The position numbers and the translations under genes are program-made. Source: Branchiostoma floridae (Eukaryota; Chordata; Leptocardii; Amphioxiformes; Branchiostomatidae). From it: DNA of 36,739 nt. Below the pieces are notes generated by a model. The model did not search any database. It was given only the letters and a program-made list of their open reading frames with translations, and was not told where the DNA came from. Below are positions 18,845 to 30,976 of the stretch, piece after piece; the stretch's first letter is position 1, and each line of letters opens with the position of its first letter. The stretch covers positions 7,071,207-7,107,945 of the forward strand of contig NC_049993.1 of NCBI RefSeq assembly GCF_000003815.2, in the 5' to 3' direction.

Positions 18845-21506
18845 GTCAACAGAAATAGAATTCGAAAGCATTGCCTGCATTGAATACAGTAAGGCGCAGC
18901 TTGGCAATGTTCACATTCTTCGCAAATGGAATGGCCTCGACCTATGGAGTAGCACTATTAAGCATCACTCACTCCTCACATAATAACAACATACCATAGA
19001 AATGGTTTACATTTCGATATACTTTACTTCACCCTTTCCTTGTCCACCTCCATTGCCTTTACCACCACGAGCTTAGCCACACACCCTTCATCATATGTAA
19101 ATACTACTGACTCATGTCAACATCAGGCTCCTTTCGTCGGCCATTTATGTCATACCTAACAACGGAGCGTCCAGTTGAAGTGTACTGTGCCCCAAAACGC
19201 ACCCCATCTATACTCTCAGTCAATTACTTCTGTTGCAATGGTACCCTTTCCTGACCTTTAACCATGAAATGTTGAGTCTACTGTAGAGACATTCCCTTAA
19301 AGATGCTTAAGTGTGTACAGTCGGCAAGGCCGGATGAGAGTCCAGGACCATCCAAGACCACAGGATGGTAATTGAAGGAGAGGTCAATGCAAAACAGTGA
19401 GGAAAGTTTTTTTAAAAAGTCGACTAAACTCTATGATACTTATGAACTATTCGATTCATGGAGCGCAATTTCTCTGTTACATGTGTCTATATTGAGCGGC
19501 GCAATCATTTACTATTGCACACAGAGAGATCTACTGCCTATGTGTTCATAATCATGGCGTGAACAATGTATGCCCGGGCCGTTGTTGCCATATATGAATT
19601 CTCATGATTTAAAGACCCTGAAGCTGAATTTCTAAGACCCAGTTCTGTACATACCATAGGTGACTGGCTTATTTTACTCTTTTATTTAACTGAGACTTAG
19701 CGTACCTTTGATCTAGGCATATTCCCACCCGTGAGTGTGAAATGCGATAGCTAGGGCAAGAAAGCGCGTATTCTTCATCTTGTCCCATGGGGTTAGGTTT
19801 TTGCTAACGTTGCTGCTACAGTTGCTTTAAGGTCATGACTTACACGTCCGAGCACCTTAGTTCAGCTTAGTTCAGGTCTCTGGCATTGACATCTGAATAG
19901 CAATAAGTTTGGAGATTAGCACGGGTCAACAGCCGGACATCAAGAAATATGTTCTTCGTCATGCACGTTAAACTGACCTTACAAGTTGAGGGTCGAACTA
20001 TCTTCTAGAAAATGTTAATATGGCGAGGGGATAGTCATTGTCTTGAATAACAAGTCATCCTAAATGTATGTTTGAATAAAGCAGCAGTAAATCAATCCTA
20101 CATGCCTTTGTACGCGCTAATGTTTTTTACATGGGTTGATATGAAGACACGTATCCAAACTTTTCCATAGTTGAGCAATGTTTTATCTTGTTCCTGTCAA
20201 AATTACGTTTTCCGCCCTGGGCCGGTTCGTCCATTAGTTATCACTGTCTCGACGAGAAATGCAACAAGACGTTGAATTACAGTCTAAAGCTTTGTGTCAT
20301 TTATTTGAATTCGCGGGGCCATAGGTCAACAGGAAATAGACAACTGAATGATGTTCGTTCAACAAAGAGTGATAAGTTGGGCGGTTTGATGAAGAGGCAC
20401 TAAAATCCCTTCTGACTCACCACGTACACAGTAACAGAACGAACAGAGATGTGTCTAGAGATATGATGAAACATGCACAATATCTGGTCTGTAATATTTG
20501 GACACACAGGAAGGCATAGTATGAACATCAAACAAAATATTTGAGACAGAATACCAGCCACTCAGGGATAATTTGTGGGAAGAATTAGAAAGACATCACG
20601 CACAAGAACTTCATTGGCACCCCTGCCTCTAGTAGTGATTGAAGAGGTTACGTCAGTTCGCGGTGTTGATAAACTTATTTTTCTCAAGCTTCTCACATTT
20701 CGTGGCTGTATCTCGTTACCTATATATCAGGAAAAGGGGATCAGCCCAGGATGCAGACACTATAGGAAATAAACCTGTCCGGCGGCAGGGTAGTGCTTAT
20801 CAGATACCGACGGAGCGTTTCACTTTTATCTAAAGCTCAACAAATCTTTTACCCACAGAAAAATCTACTTAGCTGGCCCCGTTTCCACCTCTTGTTGCAG
20901 ACACTGTATCTGACGTTTGTAACACGATAATGATGCATGTATGGACTGAGCAAAGCATCTGATAACCCAGAGATCCATTTTCCCTCTGGGATGTAGTCCA
21001 AGGTACAGGAAAGATTCCATCTTTAGCAGGTCGATGGATCGAGCTGTGGAAACAACCCGGCATTGAGCCGGCATCGCTGCAACTCCGCTCGGGTGAATTT
21101 ACTCACCCTGTCAATATACACAACATCCACTGTTCATAAAGGCGTTAGAGGAACTTCTGTGTCAATCCGCTGATGTAGAAATACATGACTGTCGACAGGT
21201 CGTCTAGAACTCAATCCACCAATGAACACCAGATTTTGGGACCTTTCCAAGAAAGGGGCGTGAGCAGAATAATTGTTTATAGTTGCTCCTTGTGTGACCG
21301 AGTGAGCCCTAGAGGCCCTTTCCTCAGCATTGACCTGAGTGAATAATTAGAATAAATAGTTTCTTATTACATTACATTACAATGGCGACAAGACGTATGT
21401 TTGCGCACATTTTTTCAAACTGCAACACGTAGCAGTCACCAAGAATCGGCATGCTTTAGAGGGACATCAATAAGCACCCATATCTATTCAAAGGATCATA
21501 AGTTAT
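18845..21506. other. No gene seen
   Basis: No repeat or gene is recognised with confidence. Overlapping minus-strand frames at 20865-21074 fall in a G+C-richer patch (GCTGGCCCCGTTTCC...GAGCCGGCATCG) that may be an unrecognised element. A short (TTACA)n run lies at about 21363-21380. Confidence 0.3.
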
Positions 21507-21655
21507 GATGAATGAATGAATGAATGAATTTTATTAACGTGTCATGCGTTAGAAAGCCCAGCCCACGTGGGCTTATAAGTGCGAACACAAACACAAACAC
21601 AGACAGAAACAGATCTCCATTTCAGTTCATTGACCTCCTTCATGGAGGTAATAGA
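21507..21655 (-). mobile_element. LINE 3'-end fragment with (ATTC)n tail
   Basis: On the minus strand, sequence with GCCCACGTGGGCTGGGC and ACGCATGACACGTTAATAAA ends in about five ATTC/TTCA units (21507-21529). A terminal tetranucleotide array after a 3' UTR is the hallmark of CR1/L2-clade LINE insertions. The part toward 21655 (GACCTCCTTCATGGAGGT in plus sense) also looks like LINE 3' UTR. No coding sequence remains, and the tail differs from that of the LINE at 10.7 kb, so it is another family. Confidence 0.6.
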
Positions 21656-22850
21656 TGGAATATGCACGTGAAATGATGAAACGAATTCATTTCCCAAAGA
21701 ATGATTATATAGACTTAGAATAGATAGCAGCCGTCTCCTCTATATATATTATCATACCACAAATGCCATGTAGTTATGGCAAACACATACAGTGCACTAG
21801 GAGGGCATTTATTCTAACTTCGTGTTAAGTATACCCTTAACACGTCGTTACCTGTACGAGAGTCGGTACAAAGTTCATCAGTTTTCCACGTTTCGATTTG
21901 CAAAGTCAAGCAGAAACGCGTGGATCAATAATTACATTAGTGCCACAGACTTGACCTCTACCTGGATCAAACCTAATCCAATTATGTTTCCTTATGACAG
22001 TGACTAATTGGATTTTGCTCAAACTACCAAGGCACCCCCCCCCCCCCGTGTACACTAAAACACACACAGTAACTTTCTAGCGAGGACAGGTGAACGACAA
22101 TTACTACGGTGTGAATAGCCCGAACAAGTGGCGGGCCATTCTCACCCTGTCTATCATGTAAATGTTATAAACACACACCAAGCAGCCAGTGTGCGGGAGT
22201 TCACACAAACAGTTGAATTATATAACCTCCTTGTTCTATTTATAATGGTTTAAAAAGTTTACTTGATGACCAAAAGGTGAAGAGACTAGAGAGATCTTGC
22301 GACTTCAGATTTTTTAAATGGTGGACCTGCAACAATTTTTGTCTCGTATTATCACGCGCTCCGTCACTGCAGTTGTATTAGCACACATATACACATAGTA
22401 ATGTATAGACTAACCCCCCCCCACCCTTCCCACCTAATAGGCATGTGTTCCCCAGGGCATTTTGATTGAGATGCCGCGCATGCAAATAGAGAGACTACTA
22501 ACGATTAAGAAAATACCTGCAAAGTGCAAAGTTTTGCATTGGCACCTTGTGATGGCACTGAACATAAAGTCAGCTAAAGCACTTGGCCTGCTGCTTGCTT
22601 TGTTTACTTGGGTGAATGTTTTGGGGAAGATATTTTGTTGCCATTTACAAATGGTTCTGGTATGAAATCATTACTCTTTACAACTCTTTACACCCTCCCC
22701 ACCCTCCCCCACCTACCACAATCCAGCCTGTAAAGAATGATGATTTTGCAATGGGTATCTATTTCTAATTGATGAATTAATGAAGTTAAAGAATGTTGAT
22801 ATTGTGCGGTACAATTAGGATTCACGGCATGCGTCTTCGCGGCGACTTAC
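21656..22850. other. No gene; homopolymer C runs
   Basis: Notable only for a run of 13 C (22035-22047) and another of 9 C (22414-22422), followed at 22691-22715 by CCCTCCCC-rich sequence. These G-quadruplex-prone tracts (minus strand) tend to be length-variable. No supported open frame. Confidence 0.5.
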
Positions 22851-22952
22851 GGGATGCTGGAGGCGACATCTTGCGGAAGCCTTCGAGCTGCAGATGCCAC
22901 CTGTTAATCCGTTTCACTGACCGTGGACAAAATCGTACTTCCGTTGTCAGAT
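22851..22952 (-). CDS. Possible internal coding exon (phase 1-1)
   Basis: Minus strand. A pyrimidine-rich acceptor (CACGCCTTTCTTCGAAG|AT) and a consensus donor (GCATCCC|GTAAGT) bound 102 nt (34 codons) in an open frame, phase 1 on both sides. The peptide contains LTTEVRFCPRSVKRINRWHL and then QLEGFRKMSPPAS. It is not recognised. The strand is uncertain because an open frame also exists on the plus strand. G+C is higher here than in the flanks. Confidence 0.28.
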
Positions 22953-24599
22953 CTTCGAAGAAAGGCGTGAAGTGAAGTGTGATTGGGGTTAGATACTGGA
23001 TATGATGTATGTGCCACACGGGGGTGTGGTGTGGGCGTACGTTGTTTGAGACTAAGCTGCATCTTTATTTAATACCTCCGTAGAAACGTGGCTTTTGCAG
23101 TCAGTAGGCGTTTTTGTTCGTTGCTTTGACAGTGGTGTGTGGGCAGTTCCGCAATTTGCATTTGAATGCCATGCACGTCGGGGATACTAACAGGAAGGTA
23201 GGTCAAAGCTGTCATGGAGGGCCCAGAAAGGTGGCAGGAGTTGGCCCATTGCAAGATGAGAAGTACCGTTGGCCGGAGCCCAAAATGTTTTATCCATACT
23301 TGTTTCGAATGCAAAGTTCAGGAAAGACAAAACCAGTCATTGTGCTAGCTCCATTGACTTTAGGAATATTGAAGTATACAAGGTCCGACGGCACATTGGA
23401 CAAACTTTCAGAGCACACTCGAGTAAAAGCAAGTATCTAGGTGTCTGTTCGGTTTAATTGGATGACCCAAGACCCCATTATCGCCGTCACACACAGTGTG
23501 TGAGTAGATAAGTCGACTCCAGGATTAGAGGTCGGACACTTGGCGCCCTGCTTTTCCAGATAACGGTCCAGTCCAGTCCATCATATCCCCTTCATGCAGC
23601 TTGTATTGAGCCGAGCATGACGCCAACTGCTTGTTATTCCATAAGATCCCTCTTTGTCGGGGAAATGTCTGGAAATGTCTCCTTTGATTACACACAAAAC
23701 CGGTGTATTTTGACCCCGCAAGGTCACTCAGATTCAGAGACGAAACCATCCGTCGGTAACGTCAATTTGATAGCGGGTTCCAAAAGACAGAAGTGGCCCA
23801 ACCGAGCTGTCCTGACACCAGGTTGAACCGGGGTTTCTCTGTTTACAATTAAGCAGAAGCTCAACTGTGAAGCCACTACCTGTTGAGTTACAGGGACATT
23901 CTCGTGTGTCCGGTAACATCGCTGAATCATCGTTTGCCTCAGTGTGGCGGTCTTCAGGATTGAACCTCAATGAGTGCGAAGAAAAACTCAACTTTCCGGT
24001 GTCACAACTATTCCCCGACCACTTACTAACATTTGCTGCTTACATACATGCATATGTTCTTCAGAATCCCTTATAGTTATGTGACAAATACTTGTGAGAC
24101 CATCGTTTCTGAGTTCAGAAGGAAGAATATAGTGCCTTGCTGATTCATGTGTAGAGATTTTACATATAACGAGATCAACCTAATATGGTTACACTGCACA
24201 GCTCTCTTGTAGACATAGCTTTGACTAACTGGTCTCACTAGATATAAAGTTAGGGATATTCTCCATGGGCCTAGTGTTACCGCAGTATATGTGACATGGA
24301 TAGTGCCAAGAAAACATACCTTGCGCAGTATAATTACTTTGGATAACAGATGATCGGTAGCGACCCTTAACTGGAGATCGAACATAGAAGATACATGTAA
24401 AAGACAGACGTCCAATGGCAGCTTGCATGGTATGTTTAAGGCGTAATGCATAACATCACATAGAACAGACGTTACAACACGGTACGACAGGCATAACGCA
24501 GCAGTACATTCTGTTATTCTTTTCGGAGCGGGGCATCTTCTTTTCGGCCGTGAACTTAAATGGGAAATCGTGAGTGCAATGTTCAATTAAAAATGAACA
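22953..24599. other. G+C-richer stretch with many overlapping open frames
   Basis: Between 23.07 and 24.08 kb open frames of 65-108 codons overlap on both strands, for example 23114-23440 (+), 23069-23314 (-) and 23734-23991 (-). The minus frame 24077-24586 is 169 codons, the longest outside the LINE. None shows a recognisable domain, signal peptide or matched splice sites, and 24077-24586 is rich in scattered Cys/Leu typical of chance frames. Degraded exons or an old element are possible. Confidence 0.3.
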
Positions 24600-24760
24600 C
24601 ATTTACAGACCTTACCAAAACCATACCTTTACGGTCAAGATTAAAGTTTCAATGGCCGTTTAAAACTTGTGACAAGAAGAATTCCCTCCACTACAAGTTC
24701 TGTTAGATTCACCTTTGACCCCTGGATAATAGAGGTCACTCGACCTGAACCTGGTTACTC
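24600..24760 (-). repeat. Dispersed repeat family, copy C (partial)
   Basis: Read on the minus strand from 24760 it begins GAGTAACCAGG. It continues with TGACCTCTATTATCC, AGGGGTCAAAGGTG, GGAGGGAATTC and GTATGGTTTTGGTAAGGT, in the same order as copy B. It ends about half way through the family's length. A MITE lies 17 bp away at 24777. Confidence 0.55.
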
Positions 24761-24776
24761 AATAACGTCTCACTTC

Positions 24777-24935
24777 TAGCCTCTACCAGGCTCCGTGGAT
24801 TGGTAGAATCATTATCCTCACCTCGTGGTGAGGAAACGTACTCTTCTGGCAGGCCGACTCCCCTAGCGTACTAAAGACTCTATTTGTCCAATTTCTACAA
24901 TTAGACCACCGATCCGCGGAGCCTGGTAGAGGCTA
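24777..24935. mobile_element. 159-bp MITE with 9-bp target duplication
   Basis: The termini are inverted copies over about 29 bp with two mismatches: TAGCCTCTACCAGGCTCCG then [T/C]GGAT[T/C]GGT. The flanks TCTCACTTC (24768-24776) and TCTCACTTC (24936-24944) form an exact 9-bp target duplication, pointing to a Mutator-like origin. An internal hairpin, CCTCACC-TCGT-GGTGAGG, lies near 24817-24834. The element cannot encode a protein and would depend on a transposase elsewhere. Confidence 0.9.
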
Positions 24936-25112
24936 TCTCACTTCTACAAATCTGCTGAGCAGAAAACGGTACAGAACAATATGAAGAAAATAAAACACAA
25001 ACCAAGAAGATCATGGGCTCAATCGATGGTCCGACCTCCTGGTTGGCGAAGAGCCACACAAACGGCCATCTGCCCGGTGTGGCGATGATCCGAGTCCCCC
25101 ATTACCAAGTCA

Positions 25113-25301
25113 TTAGTCGCGCGACGTTTGACAGGATAACGAAGAACATGTGACGGAATCTGGGACAACATAGTCCATAGCCATCGCTAACACCTTGTGC
25201 GGGCCATTCAGCTGACAAGGCAGGATCTGCACAACGTCCATTTCCATATAGGGGGCAATGATCCTTATCCTTGAGGATTTATCAAAGTCTTCTGCTGCTG
25301 G
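25113..25301 (-). CDS. Possible terminal coding exon
   Basis: Minus strand. After an AG at 25303-25302 (GTGACGGCAG|CCA) a frame is open for 62 codons to TAA at 25115-25113. It includes AAEDFDKSSRIRIIAPYMEM, then QILPCQLNGPHKVLAMAMDY and VVPDSVTCSSLSC. Residue use and the G+C of about 50 % (above the surroundings) look coding. The acceptor lacks a good pyrimidine tract, an in-frame TGA lies just upstream, and no family is recognised. It could instead be part of a processed pseudogene or an old element. Confidence 0.28.
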   Translation of the reverse strand, partial: PAAEDFDKSSRIRIIAPYMEMDVVQILPCQLNGPHKVLAMAMDYVVPDSVTCSSLSCQTSRD

Positions 25302-28300
25302 CTGCCGTCACAGCCATTAGCTCAACCACGACAGGAAGATCCGAGAGTTTCTGACGAGGAGCGGCGTTGGGCAGGGGTTATTTGCAGTCAATGCCGCTGT
25401 TGTCCACGCCTGTTCATCGGCCTGTGACTCACATTTGCCAGGTCATGCGGACACGTGGATGTCAATCCCATCTCGCCAAATCGTCTTACTTCTATTTCAG
25501 GACATCAAAAACTTTTTCAATACATCACTGGCCATGCGGGTCAGAGGTTAGCATCTATCACTCCAGTGGTGCAGATATGGGATTCATTCCTCCTCTGGAG
25601 TTCTCAAATTTCATCAAACATGCATAGAGGCTGATCCCTGCATATCGTGCACCTGGGTGGCGGTCTAGTACTTGATCTAGTATGAAGATTGCACGCCTTC
25701 GTGGATTCCAACTTTATAATCCACCTGTTTTTGCATTATTTGCCACCAGCGTATCTGTATAGTAACCTTCGGTTACCTCTGGTCCAGTGGCATAGCTGAC
25801 ATAACTGTGAAAACTTAAATGCACAAATGTATTTGAATGTATTGTGATAGGTATAGCAAAGGTGTCTCAATTTTTACCCGGAACAATTTTATTGTACTTT
25901 TTTTGGTATTTGCAGACAGAAGATGTATATTCAGCGGTTTCTGTGCCCTGGTATTGAAACCAAATGACCTGAAATGTGGTATAGGGATACATGTGGCACA
26001 TACCCATAGGACCTCAGTCACATTTATGGCGTACACTGGTTAAAATGGTTTATTTTGGCTTGTGGTGTGGTGTTACACTGTGGCGTCTATTTTTCAGTCT
26101 TAGTTCAATTTTCACATATGAGATGTAAGTCTTGCTGTTCTGATGGCACATTATTAAAAAGTAGAGAAAAATCTCGACGATGGAAATCAATAGAGTGTTA
26201 GATGAGCTTGTTCCGCCCAGCACGATGGTAAAATTCAGCCCAAAAATTCTGGTGTTTTAGAATCCGAACCGTGTTCGATCTGGCGTAATCGAACAGAACA
26301 GGCGTTCTGTGATGACAGTAGAAGGGCGGTGTAAGTGGACACCGCCGTCTATCATGTAATGCAGAACGATGTAACGACATGATGGGTGTTAGCCGGCAGA
26401 TGCACACTTTGGAGAAGGTTACGGCATTGATGTGCGTTACATATTCGTCAGCCGTGAATACCATATGTAGGGCACCCTTGCAATGTTCAGTGTAAATCTT
26501 CTGAGATAGGACTACGTACAACATTGGAGTGGTTTCTTTGTCATGATTTTCTGCCTGCCTCTTTATCCATCTTGACAAGATTTTGGGGTAAGCACCTTCG
26601 CAAAAACTTTTGATTATCTTCTTCTAATTTTACGGAAATATGTTTAAGACAAACAGAATTGACACGTTCACTATGAATCAGTATTCCCAACTCGTTACAA
26701 GTCCTTCCTGTGATATTTCTTCATATAGAGATCATCATATCATCTAGAAAACTGTGCTGAAATGACGTGTGGAGCTGCCAAACTGCGGACAGACCGACTT
26801 CAAATACGCGGATCATTAATCACTGTACCTATCGTGCCCGCACGTGTCGGAATTTATATCCTCCTGACGGGAAATGGTTCCAAGTGACGGGTAATCATCG
26901 CTAATAATCAAGGTTCTGGATGAACTTTGTGCGGAAGAATGATGATCGAAGTGCGCACTGTTGTCCATCACGTGCCTGGAGCGACGTGAAAGAGCGTGGA
27001 ATCCACGATAAGATACTGATGTGAAACTATTGGGGATCTTTCTTAGGGCCCCATTCCACTAGACGACGATCTCACTGCAACTTTGATTGGATTTATGTAT
27101 ATCATTGACTCCATAACATAACTTGAATGTGGTGCAAAGTGTTAAAGTATGACTTAAAAGACAACAAAACACATAAAGCGTAAACAGATTTGTTTTTCAT
27201 CTATAGAATTTCATTTCATTTTTTCGCTGAAAGTTGCAGTGAGGTCGACGAATTTGCAGAAAATTTACGGCAGCCATGGCTTTGAATTGCATTACGTTTG
27301 CAGGCGTAGTAAAAACAAACATACGATGGAAGTTTTTGTGGATACGTTTACTTTGTGACAAGCCACGCATACATCATGTAAATACATCATTTGGCAGTTT
27401 TGCTTCGCTTGGGGTTCTCATGTCCATCTGAAAGTAAGTTTTGGTTGTTCCCTAGACAGAAAGTTTGCAGTTATGATTGTAGAAACAACAAGCACAGCAA
27501 CAGCGATAAAACGTCAAAAATCGAAGTTCTTGAAGGACAATACGTTTGCGCATGCGTAATGACACACACGGAATGGCACACTCGGGTCTCGGAACACAGT
27601 TATGACATTCTCTATCGATTTTAATGAGCACCCAGGGGTAATAAAATGACATTATTTCTAGGTCATACTGCATTTCCACAAAAGCGATACATATCTGAAC
27701 ATACGGCATCCGAGTGTCCATTGTTTTCATCAGCAATATCAAATATATGTATCTATCTAATGTATCTTTTTCAAGAGCGATAATGTCGAAAATTCTAAAT
27801 CTAATCAAACTCAAAGTAAAAATGTAGAAAGGGTTATAGTACTGTAATCCCTACCCGCTCGTAAAGTCCTGCCTGATATAGACTACAGAACACCACTCAA
27901 GTGACCATTGCCTGTATACAGTGTTAGCGTATCAAGATTTGCACGGTGCACCATGATCAGAGAGATTGCTGCTACGATTCCGTATGTAATGCTACGGAAG
28001 TACCGGAAATCTATGAAAGAAGAGGGATTTTATCAGAATTAATCTGATCCAAAAGTTTGGGTGAATCGAACTTTCCAAAGCAGTCCGACTGAGTCGAACT
28101 AGCGCTGTTAAGATCAATATGAATAAGTTTTCACGAAACAACGAAGCCAGCTATGGTGCACATCACATTAGATAACACGGAAAGACCAAATATAGAACAA
28201 TGTCCTACTGTGCCGAGTATTAAATTGAAGCTGTGTATATTCCCTAATATCTTAAAGAAACTAGCGGATGGGGAGACTTGTGGTGCTATCCTAACTTGAA

Positions 28301-30485
28301 CCAACTCTAACAACACCCAAGAGTATAGTTCTCAGCGTACAGCCAGGGAGAATCAATGGTTGTTTCATCAATTTCACTTCTACAGCCTCAGGATCGTCCA
28401 TAAATTCAATTTTACGCCGATCTTTCTAGCAGATATGGATTTCTCCAGACTTATATAGATAGAAAATCTAGTGAAAGAAGACATTTACAACATAATGATC
28501 CCATTAAAGTCAAATCCACTACATTGGGGCCGACAAACGAACTACTGGTGGGTTTTGTATCATAATCCCACAAGCTTCAAGCTATGTTGTTATCACAACG
28601 TAGTAAAAAATGCACTACAGTGTAGGTATGCAAATGTGATTATAGCCTATACTTTATTGCACATTGTCAGTATTTTATGCTTTCGTATAGCCCGAGTCCG
28701 ACGTTTCATAGCAATAATATGTTTTAAGATACGCCTTATGCCGTTTGGTCAAGGAAGTCATAAAAGAACTAACGGTTATATAATGTTACGACATTTTGCC
28801 AGTAGCCCATGCGACCATAAAAAAGGCTGCTTTACTTTGCCTATACCTCTACACTAAACAGCGCTTTGCCACAAGCTATACAGGAATGTCAGTGGTGTTG
28901 TTGAGAACTGAGTATGCCTGGGGGATTTGCTACATGCTGTCACACTATAGCTGTACAATGTCACTTTAGATCAATCACACCACAACGATAGCTGGGGCAC
29001 GCTTCCTGTCTTTTCTGTGCGGGTGGTGCAGATATGGTCCGTGAATTGTTGAGGGGGCTTGAAGAATGACGTGTGCTGTTGTAGTAGATACAACATGGAT
29101 GAATACTTAGAGATGAATTGTGAGTTCGGCTTAAGGTCTTCTTTGTATCGCAGCACACATTTGTAACCTTCCCGGATTATTAGTAATCAGTTCGTCAGAG
29201 AGGATGAAGAGTGAAGAGTATATATAGAAACGTTGCGTCGGCAAAGCTATATGCCGTGGCAAATAAATGTCTTCTAGCTCTCTCAATGACAAAACTCTAT
29301 TATTTCTGGTAGTAGTAAAGCCAACAGGTACATTTTGTGTAGCAGACAGATCCGTCATGAGCAGAAGAGTAAACCCTTTCTATCTAGCCATGTTAAAGTT
29401 ATCAGCGTGTCCTCACAAAGAGGTAAGAGATATATGTATCAAATGTCTTCGACTAATCCATCATATTAGTAACGGCACCACTATTCGTTTTTGCATGCCT
29501 TCAGACGACCGTGATGTCAAATAGTCACACTAAAACGACGCAGCGGAAATGGATGATACAAACAGGCTAATGCCTACATCACAATCTTAGCTGAAACGGT
29601 TCAACTCGGCGTCAGCTGGGTGTTCTTGTTACATGGACTGTGACTACGTTACTAACACATTCACAATCTAGAGTATTGTGGGTTCACAGGTTTTCAAGTC
29701 TGGCACATTCTTGGTTAGCTAGCCCAGCTATTTTAGTTTTCAGCCTTAGTGAAATCTGTGATTGGTAAAGCATTATGAATTGGTACAAGGAAACTAGTTG
29801 GATATGACATGATCGTATTTGACTGTGGGTCAGCATCCATAAACTTTCAAGACAAAAGTGAGCAGATTTCCATAGCCGTTTAGCACATTAGGCCAGATCG
29901 AACACACAAAAGGTTGATGGTCCGGACATAACTTTTATGCCAACGCAAAAGCAATGGTATCATTGTCTTCAGCATTCCATTCACGATATTTACATTTTGC
30001 TACGGTCTTCGTTTAGTCATGCTGAGCAAAGAGGTCACAGGTCTGTTCATAATGGTGCAATGAATCATGAATAATCTATCGACGGCAAATATATCATTTT
30101 TCAAAGAATAGATGGTACTTTGTAAATCAGGATACTTTATGTGATGATCCAACTAATACCTGTACTTTGAAATGGTAATGACAGGGCAGCAAAGGTTACT
30201 CTACCTCTCGTCTGCAAAGTCCACACATCACATGAAACAAACCATGCACACACTATTCACTATGTATGCATACTTCTTCCGCTTCTGTAAAGCAAGATAA
30301 AGCACACATTATTCAACTGCCGCCCTCAGATCCCCATGACTATACCCGTGGACAGCAAATTGGCAGAACCAATCGATAGCATGGTGAAGAACATTTGTCA
30401 TATTTTAGCCACAGGCGCGCTCATAACTGACATTTTAGAATCTTATTCGGCCCCTAACGACTTCCTGAGTTTAGGCAACTGCGTT
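25302..30485. other. Long stretch with no supported gene
   Basis: A good plus-strand acceptor (CTTACTTCTATTTCAG|GACATC, 25501) followed by GTCAGAG|GTTAGC (25547) could bound a 46-nt exon, but evidence is thin. Open frames at 26198-26578 (-), 27452-27814 (-) and 28471-28857 (+) have no recognisable domains. 30336-30638 (+) opens into the minisatellite and ends inside it. No transposon ends were detected. Confidence 0.3.
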
Positions 30486-30489
30486 GCGG

Positions 30490-30976
30490 TAGCTCTAACT
30501 ACCGAACTGCGTCATGAAGGCTCTAATTGCCCAACAGAGTTACGGAAGGTCTATATACTCAACAGAGTTACGGCAGCTCTAACTATTCAACAGAGTTACG
30601 GCATCTCTAACTACTCAACAGAGTTACGGCAGCTCTAACTACTCAACAGAGTTACGGCAGCTCTAACTACTAAACAGAGTTACGGCAGCTCTAAATTCTA
30701 AGCAGAGCTACGGCAGATCTAACTACACAACAGAGTTACGGTAGGTTCAACTACTCAACAGAGTTACGGCAGCTCTAACTACTCAACAGTGTTACGGCAG
30801 CTCTAACTACTCAACAGAGTTACGGCAGCTCTAACTACTCAACAGAGTTACGGCAGCTCTAACTACTCAACAGAGTTACGGCAGCTCTAACTACTCAACA
30901 GAGTTACGGCAGGTTTAACTTCCCAACAGTGTAACGGCAGCTCTAACTACTCAACAGAGTTAAAGGCAGGTCTAAC
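30490..30976. repeat. 28-bp minisatellite, about 17 copies
   Basis: The unit is CTCTAACTACTCAACAGAGT then TACGGCAG. The central copies (about 30740-30910) are almost identical. Those at the left edge (30490-30570) and right edge (30905-30976) are degenerate, as expected when unequal exchange homogenises the middle. The period is not a multiple of three, and all frames meet stops, so it is not a protein repeat. Confidence 0.95.

Noticed and set aside
24077-24586. 169-codon minus-strand open frame
   Set aside because: Long, but no domain, start context or splice support. Roughly one chance frame of this length is not surprising in a window this size.
28471-28857. 128-codon plus-strand open frame
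   Set aside because: Residue mix (Cys, Ile, His, Tyr scattered) and AT-rich codons look like chance; no domain or splice sites.
30336-30638. Protein-coding gene running into the minisatellite
   Set aside because: A 28-bp period shifts frame each unit. The frame stops inside the array and nothing upstream is recognisable.
30490-30976. CRISPR array
   Set aside because: Units are directly contiguous with no unique spacers, in animal-type DNA, so this is a minisatellite.
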